From Cuneatibacter caecimuris (GTDB lineage: Bacteria; Bacillota; Clostridia; Lachnospirales; Lachnospiraceae), in NCBI RefSeq assembly GCF_004216775.1, contig NZ_SGXF01000010.1, positions 1 to 64,000 of the forward strand: a DNA stretch of 64,000 nucleotides. Direction: 5' to 3'. A program made the position numbers and the translations under genes. How positions within the stretch are numbered: the stretch's first letter is position 1; each line of letters begins with the position of its first letter. Positions 37,095-45,101 of this stretch are shown in pieces. The notes under the pieces were generated by a model, which did not search any database, was not told the DNA's origin, and saw only the letters and a program-made list of their open reading frames with translations.

Positions 37095-38962
37095 ACCGTT
37101 ACGTCCTCTTCAATCGCAATGGCAGAGTACACTCTGGTCAGAGCGCCGGAGCATCTGGTTTCCAGAAGGGACTTCTCCTGGTTAAAGTCGATATCGAACT
37201 GCGTGAAGTGGGTAACTTCGCCGCCTTTCGCAGCACCCAGAGAGTAGTCATTCAGGTTCGTGATGATGGCAAGCAGCTTCTTGGTCTTGCTGTCGTCCGT
37301 CTTACGAGTCTTGCCTTCGAACTGCTCAGCCGTATGGATTTCCCCGACATTCAGAGCAGAAGCCAGCTCTGATTTAGAGCTATAAATGCGGCGGCCGTTC
37401 ATATCACGAGCCAGGAGCATTACATTGAGCATGTGAGGAGTGATGTACATATCGGGAGTGCCAGTACCCTTATAATCCTCTCTTGCATACAAAACCGCAT
37501 TGATCATTGATTCAGCGTAAATATAGTTCTCGCCAAAGTTCACACCGGTATTAGTACCCTGAAGTTCCTTTTTTGCGGCGGCAACATCCAAATCTACATG
37601 AATGGTATACAGGTCATCATCGGTCCAGATAGGTCTGATCTTATCCGGATCGATCTTACCCTCATCACCATCATCACGACCGTCCCCCAGCATCATTGCA
37701 ATAGCTAGCTCTTCATTGAGCATCAGGCGGTCGATGTCATACAGATACTTTACATAATCGAAATCCGTGATATCGACAATGTCATCGCGATGCAGAGCAT
37801 TCTTCACATAAACGGTCTGCGGATCGGTGGTTCTGCGTACCAGCTTGAAATTTCCGGCCTGCTTCTTCTCTTTTCCTTTCTTGTAGCCCCTGGCGCGAAG
37901 TGTATCAATACCGCGAATATCGGTCTGGCTGGTTCTGATTCTGGAAATCGGGCTCTTATGTACCTTCTTCATCACATTGGTAATCCAGCCCTGGTCATTG
38001 GTAATGAGTTCGGGAGCCCCCGGACGCACTTCCTGATATTCCGGGAACAGACTCGTCACGTTTCCATCGCCGGTCTGAACAAATCCTCCGCTGACAGCAT
38101 CATGCTGAAGACCGTTCTGCTCCGCATAAAGCTGAAGCGCTGTCTGGAAAGTACCAACCTGGCTGGTCTTCGCCATCTTGATGATATCTTCCTGCGCGGA
38201 ATGCGTCAGAAAGCCACCGGTTTCGTTTTTCTTATCGTTGTCAAACACATTATGCTTCATCTCGACATTTCCTCCTTTAGAATCGTCATCATTTTTATCT
38301 TCAGGCTTATCGGTTTCCCCAATAGCCTGTCCGATCATTGCATAAACCACATTTTTCTGCTTTTCATTGAGGGTATTAAATACCTGCTCAATTGTCTCGT
38401 CATCTTCCTCAGTTTTTTCTTCAGAAGTCTTATCTTCCTTAGATTCGGATTTCTCCTCCGTCTCCTTTTCCTCGGACTTGTCATCCTCCTCGGCGGAATG
38501 ATAAATCATAATGTTCTCGTCATATCCAATAATGGTACGGTCTTCTGAAGTCTCACCGTGAGCCATGACAGAATCAATGAAAGCTCCCGGATTAGCTCCA
38601 GCCAGAACAAGACTCAGCTCATAGATAACCCCATGCACCACATTCGCTCCGGCCTGTTTAAGCTGACCAGCGCAAATAGAAAGTGAACGAACATCTCCAT
38701 GCTTAACCAACTTTTTCGCTGCCTGTCCGGATTCACTGTCATTGAAACTACAGTAGGCATAGACGCCCTCATCACGATTTTCCAGTACCCCATGACCGAG
38801 TACACAATTGGGATCAGAATGATTATGTCCCCAAATTAGGGGAACAGTTTGTCCATTCTGGTTCTTAAACGCATCCCTTTTGATGGTACGACCATCGGTG
38901 CAAAGAAGTTCGTTTCTAGTGGCCCAACCACTAAAATCGTATTTCTCCATTTTGAAAATCAC
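37085..38962 (-). CDS. HK97-type prohead protease fused to major capsid protein
   Basis: 625 aa. Residues 1-150 are an HK97 prohead protease (S78/U35) with His in LIWGHNHSDPN and the Ser motif HGDVRSLSICAG. An acidic Lys/Glu/Asp linker (about 155-230) is followed by an HK97-fold capsid protein (about 270-625). An in-frame Shine-Dalgarno site and ATG at codon 235 allow a 391-aa capsid-only product. The protein ends with NP-stop at a slippery heptamer. One polypeptide thus carries protease, linker and coat protein. Confidence 0.93.
   Translation of the reverse strand: MIFKMEKYDFSGWATRNELLCTDGRTIKRDAFKNQNGQTVPLIWGHNHSDPNCVLGHGVLENRDEGVYAYCSFNDSESGQAAKKLVKHGDVRSLSICAGQLKQAGANVVHGVIYELSLVLAGANPGAFIDSVMAHGETSEDRTIIGYDENIMIYHSAEEDDKSEEKETEEKSESKEDKTSEEKTEEDDETIEQVFNTLNEKQKNVVYAMIGQAIGETDKPEDKNDDDSKGGNVEMKHNVFDNDKKNETGGFLTHSAQEDIIKMAKTSQVGTFQTALQLYAEQNGLQHDAVSGGFVQTGDGNVTSLFPEYQEVRPGAPELITNDQGWITNVMKKVHKSPISRIRTSQTDIRGIDTLRARGYKKGKEKKQAGNFKLVRRTTDPQTVYVKNALHRDDIVDITDFDYVKYLYDIDRLMLNEELAIAMMLGDGRDDGDEGKIDPDKIRPIWTDDDLYTIHVDLDVAAAKKELQGTNTGVNFGENYIYAESMINAVLYAREDYKGTGTPDMYITPHMLNVMLLARDMNGRRIYSSKSELASALNVGEIHTAEQFEGKTRKTDDSKTKKLLAIITNLNDYSLGAAKGGEVTHFTQFDIDFNQEKSLLETRCSGALTRVYSAIAIEEDVTVNP
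38258..38278 (-). promoter_or_regulatory. Internal ribosome site and start for capsid alone
   Basis: AAAGGAGG (38271-38278) lies 10 nt before an in-frame ATG (38258-38260, Met235, then KHNVFDNDKKN) in the linker between protease and capsid domains. This would yield a 391-aa capsid protein in the excess needed for assembly. Confidence 0.75.
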
Positions 38963-38993
38963 TCCTTCTATCAGTATTGTGCGAAAGCCATTG

Positions 38994-39824
38994 CTACTTC
39001 CTCCGTTTCCTCTTCTTTACCGCTTTATATTCGGAAGCTATCTTGTCAAACTCTTGCTGATAAAGATCTTCATAAGTGGCATCAAGATTTTCTTTTGCCG
39101 CTTTATAAGCTTCCCTTGCGGCGGTAACGGCAGCCTTTAACTCTGTACTAACTTTTTCTCTTTCCGATTTAGCATTCGCAGAATTATCAGCCCTTTCTTC
39201 TTTGGTGTCCTCGGTAATTCGCTTCTTCTTAAGACTTGCGGAAGTTCTCACCTCTTCCTTTTCAGCTTTCGCCTGCTCACTCACCTTAGATTTATCCTCG
39301 CTGGCATCATCACGAAGCTTTGCGATTTTCTCATTTCGCTCCGCTACTCGCTTTGCCCTTTCCTCTTTGGATAACCCGGATGGAATTTCTATTGCCATTA
39401 AGCGTTCGATCTCAGTATTCTTCTTTTCATCGATACGCTCTTTCTGGTCTTCTGCTTCTTCTCCAATATCCTCCAAATCAGATTTTTTACGGGAGTCAAC
39501 CCCACTCCTTCTCGATGAAGATTCCTCGGTAAGCTGAGTATTCAGTTCCTTTAATTTAGCCGAGATCTGCTCTCGGGTCGCCTTGGCCTTTGCTCTCAGC
39601 TCAGCAATTTTTTGTTTCCGTTTTTCCTGTTCTTCTTTTACCTTTTCCTTCTTCTCACCAGAAATCTCATTTTTTGTATAAGCCCAGACTTTCTTTCCCT
39701 CATCGTTAAGCTTCGTTGTGGAACGACGCCCTTTGAGTTCTCTGGTTCTCATATAATATTCATGAGCTTTCACCGGGTCGTAATAAGGAGATGCATAGTG
39801 TTGAAGAGGCTCGTTAATATCCAT
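38994..39824 (-). CDS. Phage coiled-coil protein with N-terminal HYxSPYYDP motif
   Basis: 276 aa. N-terminus PLQHYASPYYDPVKAHEYYM, then a long highly charged coiled coil (about 45-250) ending RKRRK. Proteins with this start lie between portal and protease genes in Firmicute phages. A scaffold or internal virion role is possible but unproven. Overlaps the portal stop by one base. Confidence 0.72.
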   Translation of the reverse strand: MDINEPLQHYASPYYDPVKAHEYYMRTRELKGRRSTTKLNDEGKKVWAYTKNEISGEKKEKVKEEQEKRKQKIAELRAKAKATREQISAKLKELNTQLTEESSSRRSGVDSRKKSDLEDIGEEAEDQKERIDEKKNTEIERLMAIEIPSGLSKEERAKRVAERNEKIAKLRDDASEDKSKVSEQAKAEKEEVRTSASLKKKRITEDTKEERADNSANAKSEREKVSTELKAAVTAAREAYKAAKENLDATYEDLYQQEFDKIASEYKAVKKRKRRK

Positions 39825-41164
39825 TAGGTCTCCTCCTCATCATCCGAAACATAGCTTCCTATAATTTCATCAATCTCCTTTTCAAGACCGTCAAGCAGCT
39901 CGTTTACGATACTGTCATAATCGGCTCCGGCATCACTTTCATTGGATTCGACATCAGAACTACCGTTTGAAGGATCAGATTTGGCCTCACTGATATTGCT
40001 GTTCTTCAGCGCATCAGCTTTTGGATCATCAGACGGTTTCATACCAATAATCTGGCGAATTTCGTTTGATGTCATAATCTCATTTCTTGTGAATTTGTCA
40101 GCAATTTCTGACAGATCAGCTACTGGTACAAGTTTGAAGGGGTCACGGAAGAACAGAATCGATTGCTTTTGAGACCTGGCTGTTTTAGTAAGGAACTTAC
40201 GTTTCATTTCGTCAACGATTGCTGAAATGATCGGCTCAATAGTACGGTTGTAGTAATTCAGCATGGTCTTCTCGTCTGCGGAACCATCCAATATGCTCTG
40301 AGTGATACCTAACTGGCTGTATAGCATACTCGTTAGATATTCAATCTGCTTCATCAGATTATTTTCCACAGAACGATTCAACTGTGTGATTCGCTCCGTA
40401 CCATCGGTATACGCAATACCATATTTAGAACCGGCCAACTGACGCTCAATCTCGACACGCCTCTTCTCAGCCTGTTGACGCCTTGCTTCTGTTTTTATCA
40501 CATAGGGAAGCTGGATAATTAAATCGAGTTTTCCTGAACTGCTCTGCTCATCAACAACGTCCAATAAATTCAGTTTTCTTATCAAACGCTGCATCGTTGA
40601 GTTTGGCTCATTCATCACCGCATAAAGCGGATTTTCAATAATGGCGACCGTATCTTTTGGAACTACAATGTCTTCCTTTAATCCAGTCCGCTCATTATAA
40701 ACTCTTGCTTTGATATGATTCGGAAACCATTCCAGAATCTTCCCGGTTCGCATTGACTCGATTTTATATGAGCCTGTAGTGTCAGGGTCATCATCCGTAT
40801 CCACCGGGATAATCGCCACACATCCCTCATCGAGCATTGACAAAACAACATCCTGAAGGAAAGCCCGCCCAGTCTGGTCAATGTTGGCTGATAAATTCAG
40901 ACAATCATTTAGCCCCGAAGAAATTTTTTCAAGAAATCTTTCGGAGTCGTCCAGACGGACATGTTGAATGTTAATTGAAGCGCAATCCAATGCGATTCGA
41001 TTATATACAGAGGTAACGATAGATCTTTCATTTCCTCTTGTGAGTCTTGGACGGTCGGGCCTGTACGAATATCCAACCCCTATGTCCCGATAGAAACCTG
41101 TTGGGTCTCTATTTAAAAAAGCGTTCCAGGCATGTTTAATCCTGGAACCGATTGAAACTTCCAT
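39824..41164 (-). CDS. Portal protein
   Basis: 446-aa dodecameric portal that forms the DNA channel. HK97-like portal family features include SVYNRIALDCASINIQHVRL, VAIIPVDTDDDPDT and LTSMLYSQLGITQSILDGSA, with a long stem helix and an acidic C-terminal tail. Follows TerL with 17 bp spacing. Confidence 0.93.
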   Translation of the reverse strand: MEVSIGSRIKHAWNAFLNRDPTGFYRDIGVGYSYRPDRPRLTRGNERSIVTSVYNRIALDCASINIQHVRLDDSERFLEKISSGLNDCLNLSANIDQTGRAFLQDVVLSMLDEGCVAIIPVDTDDDPDTTGSYKIESMRTGKILEWFPNHIKARVYNERTGLKEDIVVPKDTVAIIENPLYAVMNEPNSTMQRLIRKLNLLDVVDEQSSSGKLDLIIQLPYVIKTEARRQQAEKRRVEIERQLAGSKYGIAYTDGTERITQLNRSVENNLMKQIEYLTSMLYSQLGITQSILDGSADEKTMLNYYNRTIEPIISAIVDEMKRKFLTKTARSQKQSILFFRDPFKLVPVADLSEIADKFTRNEIMTSNEIRQIIGMKPSDDPKADALKNSNISEAKSDPSNGSSDVESNESDAGADYDSIVNELLDGLEKEIDEIIGSYVSDDEEET

Positions 41165-41181
41165 TTTGAAATCGTCACCTC

Positions 41182-42927
41182 CTATTCAAAAGCATCTCTG
41201 TTCAGCTTGAAAGCAACAAACGCATCCATCATAGCTGCCACAGCATCAATCTTTGCGTCATATCGCTTTTTCAGCAATTTACGATTTCCATTCGTATCTT
41301 CCATAACGATACAGTTCCCCATTGCAAAGGTCATAAGTTCTTCATCAAACAAAAGCATCCGCTCCTCAGAAAGTTTCTTTAACTCTCCTAAAGGAACGGA
41401 TTCCGTCTTAGCACCCTGTATTACCTTTTCGATTCCAAACGGACCATTTTCAGAAGACCATCTCTCAATGAACTCCTTTGCGTTGTATGGGTCATACCCC
41501 AAGCAACGAACGTCATAGCCAAATTCTGTGATATGGTTATCCAAATCTTCATAGACTTCCATCATATCCAAAACGGTTCCCTCTAGGACAATCAGGCTTC
41601 CTTCATCCATGAATTGGTCGTATTTGATTCTCATTGCTGCCGGAAGTTTCATCAGAGTCGATGAAGAAATGTAGTTCCTGGTTTTAACTCCAAAGGAACC
41701 ATTCGATAACGGGAAAAGGAACGTAAAAGCACAGAAATCATCCCCCTGCGACAAATCAATTCCCAAAGAGCAGGGCATCTGCCAATAGCTTCTCTTCTTA
41801 TGAGGAAGAGTTTCTTCATATGTGAAGTAATAGGTGTAGCCCTCCATCGGCAATCCAAATCTCTTAGCCAAGATATCGTTTCTGGCCGCCGGAGACTTCT
41901 CCGCTCTTTCCACATCGAGTTGATAGGTCTCATAGCTTACCGTTTTACCAATATTGGGATTTGCCTTCAGCCACATATCTGGATTGCCCACTTCATCGAT
42001 AGAATCGAGTTTGTACCACCAGATGGAAACATGAGGATTGATATATTCTCCTTTGAGAATGTCCATCAACTCCATTTTGATTGTGTCGCCTGCTCCATTT
42101 CTCACTGTTCCCTCAGAACTCGTGGCGACAATGATGTAATCATCCAATTTAGACGCCCCCTGCTCCAAAGCGCCAACCACATCTTCTCTAGTATCACCGG
42201 ACAGCCACTCATCCACTGTAGAAATCTTAGGTCGTAATCCCTGAAGCTTTGCGATGGACATTGGCCGCACTTCCAAAAGCGAACCTGTGAGAAAATTCTC
42301 AATACCCTTTTTGGTGGAGGCCAATTTCATTCTCTTTGCTTTAGAACCAGTCGTATTCTGCAAAGAGCCCTCTGTCAGAAACCGGAACAATGGACCTCTC
42401 GACCTTGTAATCGCAGTGCGAAAAGGTGACATCACCTCATCAGCCTGTTTCATGGTAGGGGCTGTCGTGACTTGATGAGTCGTGGATGTGTCGATATTCA
42501 ATCCATAGGAATGAACACAGGTGTCATACAAAGATTTAGCAGCTCCTCGCCCAACGATAAGATATTGTTTCTTCGTCAGACGCTGCTTGATTCTTTTATT
42601 CACATATCGGCCACCATGTCCGTCAGAACTTGGCTCCCACACACTTCGTTCGACGAAGTAGTACCATCCATAAAGCTGCTCGCCCCACAATTTAAACGAG
42701 TCCAGCAAATTCAAATCAGAACCGTCCGTCAATGTTAGTTCTGATTCGCAATAGGCAATCCATCCTTCGACGGCCTGGTCATCATAGTAAATACCAGGAT
42801 TGGCTATTAGGTCGTCAATTCGGTTCATCTCCATAGAGACTTCTTTACAAACCGGTATCTCTCCCCTGATTACGGCATCCCGAAACATGCCGTAGTATTT
42901 GGGAACGGCAGTGTTTGATAATGCCAT
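41182..42927 (-). CDS. Terminase large subunit
   Basis: 581-aa packaging motor. The ATPase domain has Walker A VGRGAAKSL and Walker B STVDEWLSG; the C-terminal RNase H-like nuclease starts LGIDLSQGDDFCAF with later acidic residues (LGYDPYNAKEF and KIDAVAAMMDAF). Full length. The TerS-like gene lies about 1.3 kb upstream, past connector and HNH genes. Confidence 0.95.
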   Translation of the reverse strand: MALSNTAVPKYYGMFRDAVIRGEIPVCKEVSMEMNRIDDLIANPGIYYDDQAVEGWIAYCESELTLTDGSDLNLLDSFKLWGEQLYGWYYFVERSVWEPSSDGHGGRYVNKRIKQRLTKKQYLIVGRGAAKSLYDTCVHSYGLNIDTSTTHQVTTAPTMKQADEVMSPFRTAITRSRGPLFRFLTEGSLQNTTGSKAKRMKLASTKKGIENFLTGSLLEVRPMSIAKLQGLRPKISTVDEWLSGDTREDVVGALEQGASKLDDYIIVATSSEGTVRNGAGDTIKMELMDILKGEYINPHVSIWWYKLDSIDEVGNPDMWLKANPNIGKTVSYETYQLDVERAEKSPAARNDILAKRFGLPMEGYTYYFTYEETLPHKKRSYWQMPCSLGIDLSQGDDFCAFTFLFPLSNGSFGVKTRNYISSSTLMKLPAAMRIKYDQFMDEGSLIVLEGTVLDMMEVYEDLDNHITEFGYDVRCLGYDPYNAKEFIERWSSENGPFGIEKVIQGAKTESVPLGELKKLSEERMLLFDEELMTFAMGNCIVMEDTNGNRKLLKKRYDAKIDAVAAMMDAFVAFKLNRDAFE

Positions 42928-42938
42928 AATTGAATCAC

Positions 42939-43271
42939 CTACTTGCTTGTTGCTTTCTTGATGACCGCGTCAATTCCCTTCGTCATGTACTTCGATACAT
43001 AATTGGTGGCGGTCTGCTTTGCGGCATTGGTCAGCACATCCTGTACAAACTTTCTACCGACAGAAATTTCTGAACTGGTAAGCTGTTTATACTGCTTTTC
43101 CATTTGAAGACGGTTGATCTTTGAGCGGAGTTCCGAATCAGACATCTTCTTCACCTCATCATCGGAACTCGTCTTCTTTCCACTTGCTCTTGCAAGTTGT
43201 TCGGGAGTTCTTCGGACGCCCCATTTCATCCCAAGAATCCCGTGATGCTGTAGTAATGCTTCATTACTCAT
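42939..43271 (-). CDS. Small virion-type protein with HHGILGMKWG motif
   Basis: 110 aa. Begins SNEALLQHHGILGMKWGVRR, a motif found at the N-terminus of many Firmicute phage head-region proteins, followed by a basic helical region and a Lys-rich end. Molecular role unknown. Its ATG overlaps the connector gene stop. Confidence 0.75.
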   Translation of the reverse strand: MSNEALLQHHGILGMKWGVRRTPEQLARASGKKTSSDDEVKKMSDSELRSKINRLQMEKQYKQLTSSEISVGRKFVQDVLTNAAKQTATNYVSKYMTKGIDAVIKKATSK

Positions 43272-43798
43272 TTTGAATCTCCCTCCTTTGCGATATATGA
43301 TGTCACTCCGTTTGCTGCGTTCCCAGTCTCGTAATACGGAACTTCTGTTACCACAATATTTCGATCCAGAACTTTATTCTCAGTATCCAGCATTTGAGAT
43401 TGGAATGCTTTCGGCGTTACCCTATACTCGCCATCGTAGGACTCGTATTCTTCAGACTTTTCCTCGTCAGTTTCGGCTGCAACATTCAGTCTCCACTCCG
43501 CCTCAGCAATCATCTTTTCCATGGATGCTATTACGGCAGAACTCAAAGGCGGATCGAACAGGAGCTTTACCTTCATCTGCATATACGACTTTACCAATTG
43601 CAACTTTGTCTCGTCAGAAATGAATTCTTTCCATGTAGCACTTTTATCCTGAACAGAGAATCCAGATGGTGGACCAACACCAAGTTGCGTCAAGATCATA
43701 AATATTGAATTGATATGTATGATAAGATCTGAATCAAAGTGCTCATACTCTTCTGTAATACCCAGCATCTTTTTAATTGATGTCAGTATGCTTTCCAT
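43268..43798 (-). CDS. Head-tail connector-like protein
   Basis: 176 aa from the ATG at 43798, which follows GGAGAGGAGG; earlier in-frame starts run into the HNH gene. ESILTSIKKMLGITEEYEHF, NSIFMILTQLGVGPPSGFSV and VKSYMQMKVKLLFDPPLSSA match a connector-type protein often encoded near TerL in Lachnospiraceae phages. Acidic spacer (EETDEEKSEEYE-like) before a short C-terminal part. Confidence 0.75.
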   Translation of the reverse strand: MESILTSIKKMLGITEEYEHFDSDLIIHINSIFMILTQLGVGPPSGFSVQDKSATWKEFISDETKLQLVKSYMQMKVKLLFDPPLSSAVIASMEKMIAEAEWRLNVAAETDEEKSEEYESYDGEYRVTPKAFQSQMLDTENKVLDRNIVVTEVPYYETGNAANGVTSYIAKEGDSK

Positions 43799-43820
43799 AA
43801 TCGCTATAACCTCCTCTCCA

Positions 43821-44237
43821 TCAATGTTTCCAGGGACATGTATCGTTTCTGCTTCGAACAATAGGTTCTGTGACAAGAAGACTTTCATCTCCATAGTGAA
43901 TGGCATTATGTGTTGTAAGAATTGTTGAGATGAGAAATTCTGGATTTAAAAGAAAATCGCTTCTCTTTAAAATATCCTCCACGGAAATCGGATTCATATG
44001 GTGAATCAATATCTTCCCACATATCTCACGACCTTCTATTCCGAGGTCACATCCGTTATCCCTCACAATCACAAAATCACGAACTGACTTCCACTCCATA
44101 GACCGATAGAAAATCTGATTCAGATATCGGTCAAACCCAAACGTGTCTGCCCCGACGACTCCGCCCAAACGAAGATACTCGTATCGTTCTTTAAAAGTCT
44201 TCAATTTTGATAATTCCGAATATGTCCTAATCATCAT
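43821..44237 (-). CDS. HNH-like nuclease
   Basis: About 138 aa from the tandem ATG at 44237/44234. VIVRDNGCDLGIEG, ICGKILIHHMNPISVEDIL and LTTHNAIHYGD give the His-His and Asn-His of an HNH fold. Encoded between the TerS-like gene and TerL, where HNH proteins assist cos cleavage in many siphophages. Start overlaps the TerS-like stop. Confidence 0.8.
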   Translation of the reverse strand: MMIRTYSELSKLKTFKERYEYLRLGGVVGADTFGFDRYLNQIFYRSMEWKSVRDFVIVRDNGCDLGIEGREICGKILIHHMNPISVEDILKRSDFLLNPEFLISTILTTHNAIHYGDESLLVTEPIVRSRNDTCPWKH

Positions 44238-44565
44238 CGTTACCCTGTCCACTGTATATACGAAACGCATTGATGGCGTCCTTATAGAGATCTTTTATCT
44301 CATCTGTGGAGTCAATAGCTCTTACTTTTGCCCGCAACAGATTGTTCTCTTCCTCCAGTCTCTCCCTCTCAAGCTTCTCTCTGGAAGAGCCCAGTTTCAA
44401 ATAGTGAGTAATGACCTGAGAAGAAGCAGTCCCTTCCAGCAATTGTCTTTCAGCTAGGTCAACAGCCAGAGAAATCATCTGAAGTTCCCTTGCTTCCGGA
44501 GTCAAAGCAGGACGAATCTTTTTGGAAGAACCTGTCGATTCAGAACTCTTTACTTTTCTAGCCAT
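44227..44565 (-). CDS. Putative terminase small subunit
   Basis: 112 aa, basic N-terminus, RPALTPEARELQMISLAVDL followed by AERQLLEGTASSQVITHYLK and a coiled coil. Position first in the packaging operon beside an HNH gene supports a DNA-recognition packaging subunit. No classic helix-turn-helix can be pointed out, so this is tentative. Confidence 0.6.
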   Translation of the reverse strand: MARKVKSSESTGSSKKIRPALTPEARELQMISLAVDLAERQLLEGTASSQVITHYLKLGSSREKLERERLEEENNLLRAKVRAIDSTDEIKDLYKDAINAFRIYSGQGNDDD

Positions 44566-44569
44566 TTAC

Positions 44570-44840
44570 TGCCTCCTTCCCGTCTGTTCTTCAATAGTTT
44601 CATAAAAGTTTTCCGGCAGTATTTAAAAGAACCCACAAGGCTGACTGTAACTTTTTTACCGAAAGGAGAAAAAAGAGTAAAAAGAACCACAGCTTATTAC
44701 TTAGCCAACCTTATGAGCTCTGTTAAATACTGCCGGAAGGTAAAAACATTCTCCGAAAAATACCCCCGGGGAATTTTTAAAGACCGCCGCGATGACGGAG
44801 GGGGCGCGTTTTTTGCCCCCCCCCCTATACCATCTGATAC
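44570..44840. other. Gene-free region with a 16-bp inverted repeat and C-run
   Basis: A 16-bp perfect inverted repeat has arms at 44611-44626 and 44723-44738 around 96 bp of A-rich sequence. It is followed by CCCCGGGG (44763-44770) and GGGGGC...GCCCCC ending in a run of ten C (44816-44825). No convincing gene. Its place beside TerS/HNH suggests a packaging (cos/pac) site or an RNA element. Confidence 0.5.
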
Positions 44841-45092
44841 CTAGACAGCCACCGCATCTCGCGTAACTTTTTTGTAAATATTTCGGAAATCGTATTTTAC
44901 AATCTCGTCAATTGCTCGTTCAACTTCCAAGTCATTCTCTTCATCGGAGAGTTGATCCGAGGTTCTGGCAATTCTACCAAGATACGAACATGAATGATAA
45001 CCTTTTTCCTCATCAAACAGTAACCATGAAGTGAACTGTTCAAATGGATCAAAAGGATTGTCAATGGTTGTAAGCATACACTTCTTCGCCAT
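44841..45092 (-). CDS. Phage protein, 83 aa, unknown
   Basis: Begins MAKKCMLTTIDNPFDPFEQF and has TSWLLFDEEKGYHSCSYLGR; acidic. This type of protein recurs between the RNA polymerase-like gene and terminase genes in related prophages, function unknown. It starts just before the RNA polymerase-like gene ends. Confidence 0.75.
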   Translation of the reverse strand: MAKKCMLTTIDNPFDPFEQFTSWLLFDEEKGYHSCSYLGRIARTSDQLSDEENDLEVERAIDEIVKYDFRNIYKKVTRDAVAV

Positions 45093-45101
45093 TTACTTTG
45101 T

